Below, piece by piece: positions 19,538 through 27,280 of a DNA stretch of 64,000 bases. The DNA lies in contig NZ_CP135436.1 in assembly GCF_032340315.1 (NCBI RefSeq), positions 1,075,501 to 1,139,500 of the forward strand, read 5' to 3'. The translations under genes and the position numbers were made by a program. The stretch is from Streptococcus sp. DTU_2020_1001019_1_SI_AUS_MUR_006. GTDB lineage: Bacteria > Bacillota > Bacilli > Lactobacillales > Streptococcaceae. The notes below the pieces were generated by a model, which saw only the letters and a list, made by a program, of their open reading frames with translations, was not told the DNA's origin and searched no databases. Within the stretch, counting starts at the first letter, position 1; the number at the start of each line of letters is the position of its first letter.

Positions 19538-19969
19538 ATGTCTAAAGTGGAACAACGTCGTAGTCGTAAACTTATTGAAGCTGTTGAAAATAATAACTGG
19601 GAAACAGTAACACGCTTATTAGCACAACCATTTAATAACCTCGAACGTAAAGAACGTTATTATGGAGTAATAAGTCTCAATCTAACTATTTCGAATGAGG
19701 GAAGAAAAACGGAAATCTTAGATTTATATTCAGATAATACATATAATCCAATTGAACTATTGCTTATCAAAGAACGTAATGAACTTCTTATGAATGCACT
19801 ATCTAAACTATCAAAAGATGATCTCCATATCTTATTGGAAATGACACTCAATGGGACTTCTGCGTTGCAATTGACAAAAGAAACTTCTTTCAAAAGTCAT
19901 AAAACAATTAAAAAGCGCTATGAGAATATTTTAAAATTTTTAAAGGAGGAATTAGAAAAATATTTTTAA
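19538..19969 (+). CDS. Sigma-70-like regulatory protein of the element
   Basis: 143 residues from MSKVEQRRSRK, preceded by agagagg. The C-terminal half (LSKDDLHILLEMTLNGTSALQLTKETSFKSHKTIKKRYENILKFLKEEL) looks like a sigma-region-4 helix-turn-helix in which DNA contacts follow the TALQLT-like turn. Such short sigma-like ORFs are common just upstream of the replication/transfer genes in Gram-positive integrative elements and probably activate them. A terminator hairpin follows. The longer frame starting at 19418 is hydrophobic, lacks a ribosome-binding site and overlaps palindromes, so I did not use it. Confidence 0.65.
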   Translation: MSKVEQRRSRKLIEAVENNNWETVTRLLAQPFNNLERKERYYGVISLNLTISNEGRKTEILDLYSDNTYNPIELLLIKERNELLMNALSKLSKDDLHILLEMTLNGTSALQLTKETSFKSHKTIKKRYENILKFLKEELEKYF

Positions 19970-19977
19970 AAAAATTA

Positions 19978-20008
19978 GCAGGAATTACCAATTTCCTGTT
20001 TTTTTCTC
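19978..20008 (+). terminator. Terminator after sigma-like gene
   Basis: An aggaatt/aatttcct stem with a short loop is followed by gttttttt. Confidence 0.65.
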
Positions 20009-20100
20009 CTTATAGATAAGGAGGTGGTTCCTATGATTGTTTAATGCAAGAAATCGAAGAATACAACTGGAGTACGATAAATAAGAAAGAGGTAAATCAC

Positions 20101-20415
20101 ATGAAAACAAAAAATCGTAAGAACGGCTATTCAGCCAATACAGCTAAACAATATGTTGATCAGAAGCAAGCTATTCATTGCTTGAGTACTGAATTCGAAG
20201 CGCAAATTAAGTTTGAAGATGGTCAGCCAACTGGTGAGATTATTGGCCACAAAGCTTGGTTCTCTCAAAAAGGTTTGCCACCATTTCAAGTGAAGTTTGA
20301 ATCTGAAGTTGCTCTACCAGCATATTTAGCGATGGTTGATTTTGATGGATTAGAAGCCTGTGAAGTTGGCTATAATGTCTATTTCCGTGCCAATAACATC
20401 AAAGAGGTTAAATAA
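20101..20415 (+). CDS. Small conserved-type element protein, 104 residues, unknown
   Basis: Begins MKTKNRKNGYSANTAKQYVD with gaggt upstream. A longer in-frame start at 20044 is possible. A strong aaggaggtgg site at 20017 precedes a three-codon ORF (ATG ATT GTT TAA) that overlaps the ATG at 20044, so translational coupling may operate. The body (residues 30-104) is a compact alpha/beta fold rich in aromatic residues. It shares the taATGa junction with the next gene. Similar small proteins often sit ahead of the FtsK-like ATPase in streptococcal elements. Function unknown. Confidence 0.65.
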   Translation: MKTKNRKNGYSANTAKQYVDQKQAIHCLSTEFEAQIKFEDGQPTGEIIGHKAWFSQKGLPPFQVKFESEVALPAYLAMVDFDGLEACEVGYNVYFRANNIKEVK

Positions 20416-21491
20416 TGACGGATAAAGAGCTTGCTCAATACTTGCTCCAAGCCCTAAATATGGGGCTTGGCAATATTATGCAGGGAGAAACTAGCTACAC
20501 AAATAGTTTTGATATTAAAATTTTGCAAGATGGTTTTCTATTTATCCCACGATTACCAGCTGGGTACATCATTGATGATAATCTTTATCAGAAGATTTTT
20601 CTGATTGCTAATGCAGCTCTCTTTCCAAGGTATACGGTATTGAAACAGAACTCTGCTTACTTTCTTGCTCTTGAAACGGATGATATACATGTGCAACGAG
20701 GCTTGTTTTTTCCCTGGAAAGAAGGAATTTCTGAAAGACTTGTAATTTCAGATTTAGATCGATTTGCGTTGGAACGAGAAAAAAATATTATTCCGATCAT
20801 GAAAAATTTAACTCTGGATTTTAATAAAGTAACTTCTGTAGCTATCGCAGGAAATAGTGGGTCTGGAAAATCTTATGCTTTGACGTACTTTTTAAGCTTG
20901 CTGAAGATTTTTTCGGATTTAATTATTGTGGATCCAAAATTTGATACACCTTCCAGGTGGGCACGTGAAAATGGTATTTCAGTTATCCACCCTAAACGTA
21001 ATCGTTCAAAGTCTGATTTTGTTTCAGAGATAAATGAAAATCTAAGCTCATGTTTGAATCTTATCCAAGTACGTCAAGAAATTCTCTATGACAATCCTAA
21101 TCAAGAGTTTAAGCATTTAACTATTGTAATAGACGAAGTTCTCGCGCTTTCAGAAGGTGTCAATAAAACGATAAAAGAGTCTTTCTTTTCACTCTTATCA
21201 CAAGTTGCACTTCTCGGGCGAGCGACCAGAGTGCATCTTTTATTAGTTAGTCAGCGTTTTGATCACAATACAATCCCTATTTCTGTTCGAGAACAACTGA
21301 ATGTACTTATTCAAATTGGGAACATTAATAAGAAGACAACACAATTTCTGTTCCCAGATTTGGATCCAGAGGGGATAGTCATTCCAATTGGAAAGGGTAC
21401 AGGCTTGATCCAAATCATTGATAATGAGCATCCTTATCAAGTTCTTCCCTTGTTATGTCCAACTTATTACACTAAGAAAGGTATTTTATGA
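20415..21491 (+). CDS. FtsK/TcpA-like DNA translocase or coupling protein
   Basis: 358 residues. An N-terminal non-ATPase region (1-130) is followed by an FtsK/HerA-type motor with Walker A GNSGSGKSYA near residue 145, Walker B LTIVIDEVLAL near residue 236, and the LLGRATRVHLLLVSQRFD arginine-rich segment typical of FtsK/SpoIIIE and of TcpA coupling proteins. No membrane segment is present in this chain, but the next gene, overlapping by 4 nt, is a two-span membrane protein that could tether it. In mobilizable elements this protein is thought to bring the nicked DNA to a helper secretion channel. Confidence 0.85.
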   Translation: MTDKELAQYLLQALNMGLGNIMQGETSYTNSFDIKILQDGFLFIPRLPAGYIIDDNLYQKIFLIANAALFPRYTVLKQNSAYFLALETDDIHVQRGLFFPWKEGISERLVISDLDRFALEREKNIIPIMKNLTLDFNKVTSVAIAGNSGSGKSYALTYFLSLLKIFSDLIIVDPKFDTPSRWARENGISVIHPKRNRSKSDFVSEINENLSSCLNLIQVRQEILYDNPNQEFKHLTIVIDEVLALSEGVNKTIKESFFSLLSQVALLGRATRVHLLLVSQRFDHNTIPISVREQLNVLIQIGNINKKTTQFLFPDLDPEGIVIPIGKGTGLIQIIDNEHPYQVLPLLCPTYYTKKGIL

Positions 21492-22111
21492 ATGACAAAA
21501 AGAATTTCTTTCAGAGAACTTTTAATTTTACAGTAACGTTACTTATATATGGTTTGTTTTTCTTTTGTTTGACAATTGGTCTCAGATTGCTACAGAATTT
21601 AATGGCAAATGCTCAAAGTACATACTTATCTCATCTGTTTGAGATGATGAATCAATGGGCTAGTAAAGGTGAATACTATACAAAAACCCTAGCAATTTTA
21701 TTGCCGTTAATCGCCTTATTTTTAATCATAATTGAGTTGGTTCTACGCGCTATTTATGACAAGCCGGCTAATTATTTTAGATCCGCTTATCAAACGATTC
21801 GCCTCATTCAGTTTTTGAGACAAGATGAGAATTCTCAACTAGCATTTTCAATTGATAACTCTTCTACTGTGACAAGATTCAATCCTATTTTAAGGAAATT
21901 TAATAGAGCAACATCTAAGTGTGTTGTTGATGTAAGAAATGATTCTGTGACGATTTTGATTAAGTATCCGAAAACCCAGCAGTCTCAGAAATTACTAAGA
22001 GAAATGGAAAACTATATCAAAGAAGAAATTTCTAGTCGCAATCCAGAATATTATTTTTCTGCACCAAACCGGCGAGGTAATAAGCTTTGGTTTAAATCTA
22101 CAAAAAGATAA
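21488..22111 (+). CDS. Membrane protein of the element, 207 residues
   Basis: Two clear membrane spans (about residues 13-33 and 66-86) are followed by a cytoplasmic C-terminal domain of about 120 residues with a basic tail. It overlaps the FtsK-like gene by 4 nt and precedes the replication origin. I recognise no named family. Spacing and coupling suggest it is the membrane partner of the FtsK-like ATPase, since that protein lacks its own membrane anchor. Confidence 0.7.
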   Translation: MNDKKNFFQRTFNFTVTLLIYGLFFFCLTIGLRLLQNLMANAQSTYLSHLFEMMNQWASKGEYYTKTLAILLPLIALFLIIIELVLRAIYDKPANYFRSAYQTIRLIQFLRQDENSQLAFSIDNSSTVTRFNPILRKFNRATSKCVVDVRNDSVTILIKYPKTQQSQKLLREMENYIKEEISSRNPEYYFSAPNRRGNKLWFKSTKR

Positions 22112-22117
22112 TAAATT

Positions 22118-22159
22118 GGCAGTGCTTGGTTCACGTAGTGAAGACCAGAAGTACTGCCT
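22118..22159. repeat. Cruciform-forming inverted repeat upstream of origin
   Basis: Outer arms ggcagt / actgcc and inner arms ggttcac / gtgaagacc surround a gta loop. The string aattggcag occurs both at the left arm (22115-22123) and again just before the origin hairpin (22174-22182). Position suggests an accessory element of replication or transfer. Confidence 0.6.
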
Positions 22160-22181
22160 TGTCATGAAATCTAATTGGCAG

Positions 22182-22215
22182 ATACACTGGGGCTACTACG
22201 ACCCCCAGTGTATCA
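22182..22215 (+). other. pMV158-type double-strand origin (nick hairpin)
   Basis: A perfect 12-bp inverted repeat (gatacactgggg / ccccagtgtatc) exposes a 10-nt loop ctactacgac. The loop contains TACTACGAC, the nick sequence of the pMV158 family of rolling-circle plasmids, where RepB cuts TACTACG/AC, i.e. between 22201 and 22202. The Rep gene begins 60 nt downstream. Short repeats tcaataatcaataatca at 22214-22230 could be Rep-binding iterons. Confidence 0.9.
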
Positions 22216-22275
22216 ATAATCAATAATCACATGAATTGCAAACAATTTGAAAATGCTAGTTGAAGGGAGGTAGTC

Positions 22276-22857
22276 ATGGCTAAAGATAAACGTTCGAATA
22301 AGTGGGCATTCCTGATTTATCAAGAAAGCGCGCCGGAAAACTATCTTGATATTCTAGAGGGGATGCATATTCCATTTGTATTAAGTCCATGGCACGACAA
22401 AGATGTTAACAAAGAAACTGGAGAATTTAAAAAAGCGCATAAGCACGGAGTCCTATTTTTCGAATCACTTAAAAGCTATACGCAGGTTTCAGAGTTACTA
22501 ACTGAAAAACTACATACACCTTCTCATGTAGAGGTAGTCATGTCACCAAAGGGAATGTATGATTATTTCATACACGCAGAGAATCCTGACAAAACACTTT
22601 ACAATATGGATGAGATTGAATCTGGTTGTGGTTTTGAATTGGAGCAATTTCTAATCACTAACAATAACGATCAATTTCTTTCAACTGTGATTGATATTAT
22701 CGAAGAACACAACTTTACTGAGTTTAACAATCTTGTTAGATATGCACGAGTTGAGAATCCGTCACTTTTGAATCTCATTATTGATAAGACGTACTTTTTC
22801 GCAAAATATCTGGATTCTCGTAGACACTCAAGTCATAGAAAGGAGAGTGAAAAATGA
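22276..22857 (+). CDS. HUH-endonuclease replication initiator (Rep_2 / pMV158 RepB type)
   Basis: 193 residues; start ATG with ggaggtag upstream. The HUH metal-binding pair is His55 and His57 in KKAHKHGVLFF, and the nucleophile is Tyr95 or Tyr97 in MYDYFIHA. WHDKDVN near residue 40 supplies the upstream acidic position. Spacing follows pMV158 RepB closely. It should nick the hairpin loop at 22201/22202 and start rolling-circle replication or transfer. In an integrated element such a protein can multiply the excised circle and may replace a classical relaxase, none of which is encoded here. It overlaps the next gene by 4 nt. Confidence 0.9.
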   Translation: MAKDKRSNKWAFLIYQESAPENYLDILEGMHIPFVLSPWHDKDVNKETGEFKKAHKHGVLFFESLKSYTQVSELLTEKLHTPSHVEVVMSPKGMYDYFIHAENPDKTLYNMDEIESGCGFELEQFLITNNNDQFLSTVIDIIEEHNFTEFNNLVRYARVENPSLLNLIIDKTYFFAKYLDSRRHSSHRKESEK

Positions 22858-23114
22858 CGAATAATGAGCTCATAAAATTGAATCAAATTGAACAGATTTT
22901 GAATTGTTTACTTGCTTTGATGCAGAAACAAGAAAATACTCAAAAGCATGTAAGTATACTTACTCAGAAAGAGCTGCTTTCGATACTTAAGATTTCACCA
23001 AACACCTTGAAGTCTTGGGAGAATACAGGGCTTAAACGATTGGAACCACCCATCGAGGGAACTCGAACTGTTTACTATAGAATGGAGGATGTGCTGACCT
23101 ATTTAACTCCTTGA
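22854..23114 (+). CDS. xis: MerR-like/excisionase-type DNA-binding protein
   Basis: 86 residues. After an N-terminal helix, the stretch ILTQKELLSILKISPNTLKSWENTGLKRLEPP is a winged helix-turn-helix of the MerR/excisionase kind, ending with an aromatic wing YYRMEDVLTYL. It is translationally coupled to Rep by a 4-nt overlap and lies directly before the integrase, the usual place for the excision factor. Naming it Xis is inference from position and fold. Confidence 0.65.
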   Translation: MTNNELIKLNQIEQILNCLLALMQKQENTQKHVSILTQKELLSILKISPNTLKSWENTGLKRLEPPIEGTRTVYYRMEDVLTYLTP

Positions 23115-23127
23115 TTCTGAAAAATGT

Positions 23128-23175
23128 GCTAAAATAGTAATATCACATAGAATAATGTGAGGTTGTTATTTTAGC
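23128..23175. promoter_or_regulatory. Long hairpin upstream of integrase
   Basis: Outer arms gctaaaata (23128-23136) and tattttagc (23167-23175) enclose inner arms tcacat / atgtga (23143-23160). A second stem, tagccttt / aaaggcta (23172-23205), would hide the gaaagg ribosome-binding site of int and competes with the first. This suggests RNA-level control of integrase expression. Confidence 0.5.
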
Positions 23176-23207
23176 CTTTTATATATATCCGAACGTGAAA
23201 GGCTACT

Positions 23208-24473
23208 ATGCAGAAAGAAACTATCATTCACAACAATCGAAAAGTCATTAAAACTACCAAGAGTAACGGGTCTATTAGCTATACGCAACGTGGGGTATAT
23301 ATTGGTGTAGATGTTAAAACTGGTAAAAAAGTTACATCATCTATAACTGCTAAAACTCTAAAAAGTCTTGATAGGAAAATCATTCAAGCTCGACTTGAAT
23401 TTGAAGCGAAGGGTTCAACTTTAAAAGAGACTTTGTTGATTAATAACTTCGAGGAGTTAGCTGAAGCCTGGTTTGTCAGTTTTGTAACTTGGGTCACTTC
23501 TCAGAATACTATCAATCGGGTTCGAAGCTATCTTGATACCTACATTATCCCTAAGTTTGGAGAATATAGGCCTGAAGAAATAAAATCTGCAGATATTCAG
23601 ATTTGGGTTAATAAATTAGCTCAACAATCTAAAAAGTCTGTTGAATCAGGTGTTAAAAAATCCAAAAAGGGACACGCAAAAGATTTCGGTGCAGTTATCT
23701 ATAAACTCAGTGATATTTTCGATTATGGGATTACAAATTTCGAACTTTCTCATAATCCAGCTCGGACAGTAAAAATCCCTCCAAAACCAAAGGTGGTAAA
23801 GGAGAGAATTATGGTATTGCACGGAGAGGATTTGGGCACTTGGCTGAACTATCTTGATACTCTTCCTGACACACGAGCTAATCGAAGATTTAAAGTTATC
23901 TGCGATACGCTGTTAGCTTCTGCGCTTCGAATCAATGAACTTCTTGCTTTATCAATCCATGATCTCGATTTTGATTCCAATGAGATCATCGTTAACAAGA
24001 CGCTAATGTGGAAAGTTGGAAATAAGAAACTTGGGATCAAGGGTGAGATTGTTTGTAAGAACAGTGCCAAAACTGATTCTGGTAACAGAAGAGTTGCAGT
24101 CCCGAGACAAATCTTAGATGACTTGAAAGCTTTTCATGCTGAGATGAGTGATTACTTTGTGAGTCATGATTTACCAACTGTGGATCTAATTTTCCCGACA
24201 ATTTACGGAAACTATATGTGTGACAGAAATGAACGTGCAACGCTTAAAAAGCGTTTGACTGAGTTGGGACTACCAAACTATGGTTTCCACCTTTTCCGTC
24301 ATACACATGCTTCTTTGATGCTGAATGCTGGTGCAAACTGGAAAGAGATCCAGATAAGAATGGGTCATAAGTCGATCAAAACGACAATGGACACTTATGC
24401 TGAATTGGCACCGAAAAAGAAAGCAGAAGCAGTTGAAATCTACCTCAAAGAAATTGCAAAATTGACGGCTTAG
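23208..24473 (+). CDS. int: Tyrosine recombinase (integrase) of the element
   Basis: 421 residues. An N-terminal arm-binding domain of the AP2-like sort (about 1-60) and a SAM-like core-binding domain (about 75-180) precede the catalytic domain. Active-site residues are the arginine in ASALRINELLAL (about 242), HxxR in HLFRHTHASLML (about 361-364), His in MGHKSIKTTMDTY and the nucleophile Tyr in that segment (about 397). The C-terminus is intact. It catalyses integration and excision. Arm-like repeats begin 4 nt after the stop codon. Confidence 0.95.
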   Translation: MQKETIIHNNRKVIKTTKSNGSISYTQRGVYIGVDVKTGKKVTSSITAKTLKSLDRKIIQARLEFEAKGSTLKETLLINNFEELAEAWFVSFVTWVTSQNTINRVRSYLDTYIIPKFGEYRPEEIKSADIQIWVNKLAQQSKKSVESGVKKSKKGHAKDFGAVIYKLSDIFDYGITNFELSHNPARTVKIPPKPKVVKERIMVLHGEDLGTWLNYLDTLPDTRANRRFKVICDTLLASALRINELLALSIHDLDFDSNEIIVNKTLMWKVGNKKLGIKGEIVCKNSAKTDSGNRRVAVPRQILDDLKAFHAEMSDYFVSHDLPTVDLIFPTIYGNYMCDRNERATLKKRLTELGLPNYGFHLFRHTHASLMLNAGANWKEIQIRMGHKSIKTTMDTYAELAPKKKAEAVEIYLKEIAKLTA

Positions 24474-24476
24474 CAA

Positions 24477-24505
24477 AATGACTATATTTATGACTACATT
24501 TTCTA
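24477..24505. other. Right-end arm-type repeats (candidate attR arm)
   Basis: Tandem tgactatattta and tgactacatttt lie just after the integrase stop, matching the repeats at 13497. A candidate core lies shortly outside: ttgatatgacg near 24519 compared with ttgatttaacg near 13440. Confidence 0.4.
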
Positions 24506-24594
24506 AAGAACAATCTAAAAACGTTGATATGACGACGTTTAAAGGATGCTAAAATAACATTCACAACCTTATTAGAAAATAAAGTAAATCTTTT

Positions 24595-24798
24595 TAGTAG
24601 AGGATAAGAAACTTCCAGATGGAGATGCAGAGCAAGTCTACAAAAAGATTTCAACACCGGTAACTCCAGAGAAAGCAAACTATGCTAAAGAAAATACTCC
24701 TCAGTTGCCAAATACTGCTACTGAAGATAGCAGCACTTGGACTTCTTGGAGTAATGTATGGATTTGGTCTTGTAGCTCATAAGAAAAAAGAAGGCTAA
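24595..24798 (+). pseudogene. 3' fragment of an LPXTG surface-protein gene
   Basis: About 200 bp closely matches the end of the adhesin at 1-3588, including ccagagaaa, gctaaagaaaatactcctca and the membrane-span and charged-tail coding region. The sorting motif reads LPNTA instead of LPNTG, and 11 bp (the catactagctt of the intact gene) are missing after gaagat, which shifts the frame through the membrane span. There is no start codon or signal sequence. It is a dead remnant directly beside the mobile element's right end. Confidence 0.85.
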
Positions 24799-24980
24799 TA
24801 TTCTGATTAAAAAAGATTAGCTATTTGTCAACTATAGTGGTGAAGAAAAATTCTGACCACATAGTCTATCATGTCTGCCACATAGACAAAAGCTATTGTT
24901 TGCGATTTTTATTTCTGTTATAGTTGTAATTGTTAAAGGGAGATAAAACTTCTTAACAAAATAAAAATTGAGGTCGTATC

Positions 24981-25286
24981 ATGAAAAAAGTATTAGGTAT
25001 TGGATTTTTAGTTGTTGCAGTAGTAGTCTTGTATTTTGGCTTTGTTGGATGGCCGAGTTTGGATGTTAACATCTGGGCACTATTTCCAGTAGGTTTATTT
25101 CTGTTTTTTACTCTTGAAAATCTGGTAAAAAAAGATTATAAGGCCAGTATTATGTGCTTGATTATTGCTTTTATCATCGCTAATGCTATTCTTGATCTCT
25201 TGCCACTTTCAAGTGGTGTAGTTATCGGTGCTGGAGTGCTGGCTTGTGTGGGGATTGGTTTTCTCTTTCCTGAAGCCAACAAGTAA
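24981..25286 (+). CDS. Small membrane protein, 101 residues, unknown
   Basis: Four hydrophobic segments cover most of the chain (about 4-22, 30-46, 55-73, 76-96), separated by short polar turns such as KKDYK. There is no recognisable functional motif. The start follows attgaggtcgtatc, with a weak gaggt site. It is convergent with the choline-binding amidase across a bidirectional terminator. It looks like a genuine small gene of mitis-group streptococci, but function is unknown. Confidence 0.6.
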   Translation: MKKVLGIGFLVVAVVVLYFGFVGWPSLDVNIWALFPVGLFLFFTLENLVKKDYKASIMCLIIAFIIANAILDLLPLSSGVVIGAGVLACVGIGFLFPEANK

Positions 25287-25299
25287 GAAGAATAATACA

Positions 25300-25331
25300 A
25301 AAAATCTCGAGATTTTCTCGAGACTTTTTCT
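25300..25331. terminator. Bidirectional terminator
   Basis: A tctcgag / ctcgaga stem (25305-25323) has an A-run on the left and a T-run on the right, between convergent genes. Confidence 0.8.
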
Positions 25332-27170
25332 TTATTGACCTGCGTAATATTTTTGAATCCCCTTAACGATACCTGCAACCAATCTATTTTGGTAGGCATC
25401 ACTGCGGACTTGTTGATTCTCATTGAAATTGTCAATATAGCCCAATTCCAATAGAACAGCTGGTTTATCAGTTTCTCGAAGGACAGCAAAACTACTTTGT
25501 AGGAGTCCTGCATCCTTAGCACCAGTTTCAGCTAATAGTGAAGAGTGAATATCTGCAGCAAGGCGATTGCTTTCGCTGATTCGATCAGGATGGTTATGCC
25601 AGTACGGATTGATCTTAGCACGATAGCCACTGTCTTCTTCGTAAGAGTAAGTTTGAATACCAGATCTCCCTGAAGCAGGATTTCCGCTTGCATTGAAGTG
25701 AATACTGATGAACATGTCTGAGTCCGTTTTGTTAACCATTTTTGAACGTTCAGTGACAAAGTCGACATAGACATCACTATCTCTCGAAGAAAGAACGGTA
25801 TAACCAAGACCCTGGAGTTCCTTACGTAGTTTTTGATAAATTTGCATGGTTAGGTCTTTTTCCTGAGTGTTATAATAAACAGCACCAGGGTCTTTTCCAC
25901 CGTGACCTGGATCTAAGAAAACAGTTTTTGTGTATTTCCCTTTTTCAAATCCACGACTTTCTGGAATTTCAGCAATCCATTTTCCGTTACTCTGGAATAA
26001 ATGAGTTTGACCGTTTATTTTCTGAGTTCCAGTAACGTAGACGCCATTTTCTTTCAGGTAATACCAAGCATTATAGTAGTTATCAAATATCCATTCACTT
26101 TTTGCCATGTAACCACCTGACTTGAGGTAGTAAGAGCCAATCCATTCACGCGCTGCATAAGCTCCACCAGATTTCAAGTAGAACCAGCTATTATAGTTTT
26201 TATCGAAAATCCATTCTTTTTCGGCCATAGCTCCACTATCTTTGAGATAGTAGCTACCAATCCATTGGTTATTGGCCATAATACCATCTTTGTTAAAATA
26301 GTACCACGCGCTACCGACTTTTTCCCATTTCTCTTGAGTTGGACGACCAGATGTTTGGGCAAAGTACCATTTTCCTTCTAAATAAACCCAGGACCTTTCA
26401 GCCATAGCTCCACTATTAGAGAGAAGGTATCCGTTAAAAATTGTATTACTTAGCATGATACCATCTTTGTCAAAGTAGTACCAAGAGCCGCCAATTTTCT
26501 CCCAATTATTTTTGATTAATTTCCCAGAAGCCAGGGCATAGTACCATTGTCCATCTTGTTTTACCCAAGCACTCTCAGCCATGGCTCCACTATTCGTTAT
26601 CAGATAGCCGTCAAAAATTGTGTTGCTGAGCATGACACCGTCTTTGTCAAAGTAATACCAGACACCACCGATTTTTTCCCATTTTTGTTGAGAAATTTTT
26701 CCATAAGCGTTAGCGTAATACCATTTATCTTGGAGTTTACTCCAACCAGAATCGACCATAGCCCCGCTACTAGTCAGGATATATCCATCAAAAATAGTAT
26801 CGTTCAACATGATTCCATCTTTGTTGAAGTAGTACCATTTCCCGTGGATTTTTTTCCAGTTTAGAACAGGGGCATTATTTTCATAGAAGCGCCAGATATT
26901 TTCCTCGAATACCCAACCATCTTTTTGGACTTCAGGAGCCTTGTCTTCTTCTTTCTTAGCTGGATTTGTTGTTTGATTGGCATTTGCCTCAGTTGAAGGT
27001 TCAGTTTCCTTGGCTGGGAGACTGTTTTTCTCCACTTTGTCAGTAGAGGTTTCACTGTGTGTTGTTTCTACTGGGGTAGACTGTGCTTGGTTTTCCTCAG
27101 CATAGCTAAGGTTGCTTGTTAGACCAAATACTGAAAGCGTAATGGCACTTGCCAAGAGCGTTTTTTTCAC
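25332..27170 (-). CDS. Choline-binding N-acetylmuramoyl-L-alanine amidase
   Basis: 612 residues, secreted. Signal peptide 1-25 (SNLSYA-EE) is followed by a low-complexity Thr/Glu linker (26-80) and about a dozen choline-binding repeats (about 85-390; units such as GKWYYFNKDGIML and GAMAESAWVKQDG) with the paired aromatics that hold choline. The C-terminal Amidase_3 zinc hydrolase (about 415-610) includes FLDPGHGGKDPGA, SDMFISIHFNAS and VLLELGYIDN, supplying the zinc ligands and catalytic Glu. It cleaves peptidoglycan stem peptides while held on phosphocholine teichoic acids, so it probably acts in cell separation or lysis. The order (binding repeats first, catalytic domain last) differs from LytA, which is Amidase_2. 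Confidence 0.9.
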   Translation of the reverse strand: MKKTLLASAITLSVFGLTSNLSYAEENQAQSTPVETTHSETSTDKVEKNSLPAKETEPSTEANANQTTNPAKKEEDKAPEVQKDGWVFEENIWRFYENNAPVLNWKKIHGKWYYFNKDGIMLNDTIFDGYILTSSGAMVDSGWSKLQDKWYYANAYGKISQQKWEKIGGVWYYFDKDGVMLSNTIFDGYLITNSGAMAESAWVKQDGQWYYALASGKLIKNNWEKIGGSWYYFDKDGIMLSNTIFNGYLLSNSGAMAERSWVYLEGKWYFAQTSGRPTQEKWEKVGSAWYYFNKDGIMANNQWIGSYYLKDSGAMAEKEWIFDKNYNSWFYLKSGGAYAAREWIGSYYLKSGGYMAKSEWIFDNYYNAWYYLKENGVYVTGTQKINGQTHLFQSNGKWIAEIPESRGFEKGKYTKTVFLDPGHGGKDPGAVYYNTQEKDLTMQIYQKLRKELQGLGYTVLSSRDSDVYVDFVTERSKMVNKTDSDMFISIHFNASGNPASGRSGIQTYSYEEDSGYRAKINPYWHNHPDRISESNRLAADIHSSLLAETGAKDAGLLQSSFAVLRETDKPAVLLELGYIDNFNENQQVRSDAYQNRLVAGIVKGIQKYYAGQ

Positions 27171-27280
27171 TTGATTTATCTCCTATTTTAACTTTTTTAT
27201 AATTTTATCAGAAAAGTGCCTCAGATGGAACATTTAGTGGCCAAGATCGAGGTGCTGGTGGGCTATATTGTAATAGTTGA

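Larger units (their letters stand above)
13400..24520. mobile_element. Integrative mobilizable-type element with pMV158-like replication origin
   Basis: Boundaries are approximate: arm-type repeats lie at 13497-13525 and 24477-24505. Gene order is zinc-motif protein, XRE regulator (minus), PgrA-type LPXTG protein, unknown 453-residue protein (minus), sigma-like regulator, small protein, FtsK/TcpA-like ATPase, membrane protein, double-strand origin, HUH Rep, MerR-like small protein, tyrosine integrase. There is no type IV secretion gene set, so it would depend on a helper for transfer. The region is visibly more AT-rich than the flanking housekeeping genes. Family knowledge: streptococcal mobilizable elements that use Rep-type initiators with TcpA-like coupling proteins are known. 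Confidence 0.7.

Noticed and set aside
25332..27170. Identification as the autolysin LytA
   Set aside because: The catalytic domain is Amidase_3 at the C-terminus with a signal peptide at the N-terminus; LytA has an N-terminal Amidase_2 domain and no signal peptide.
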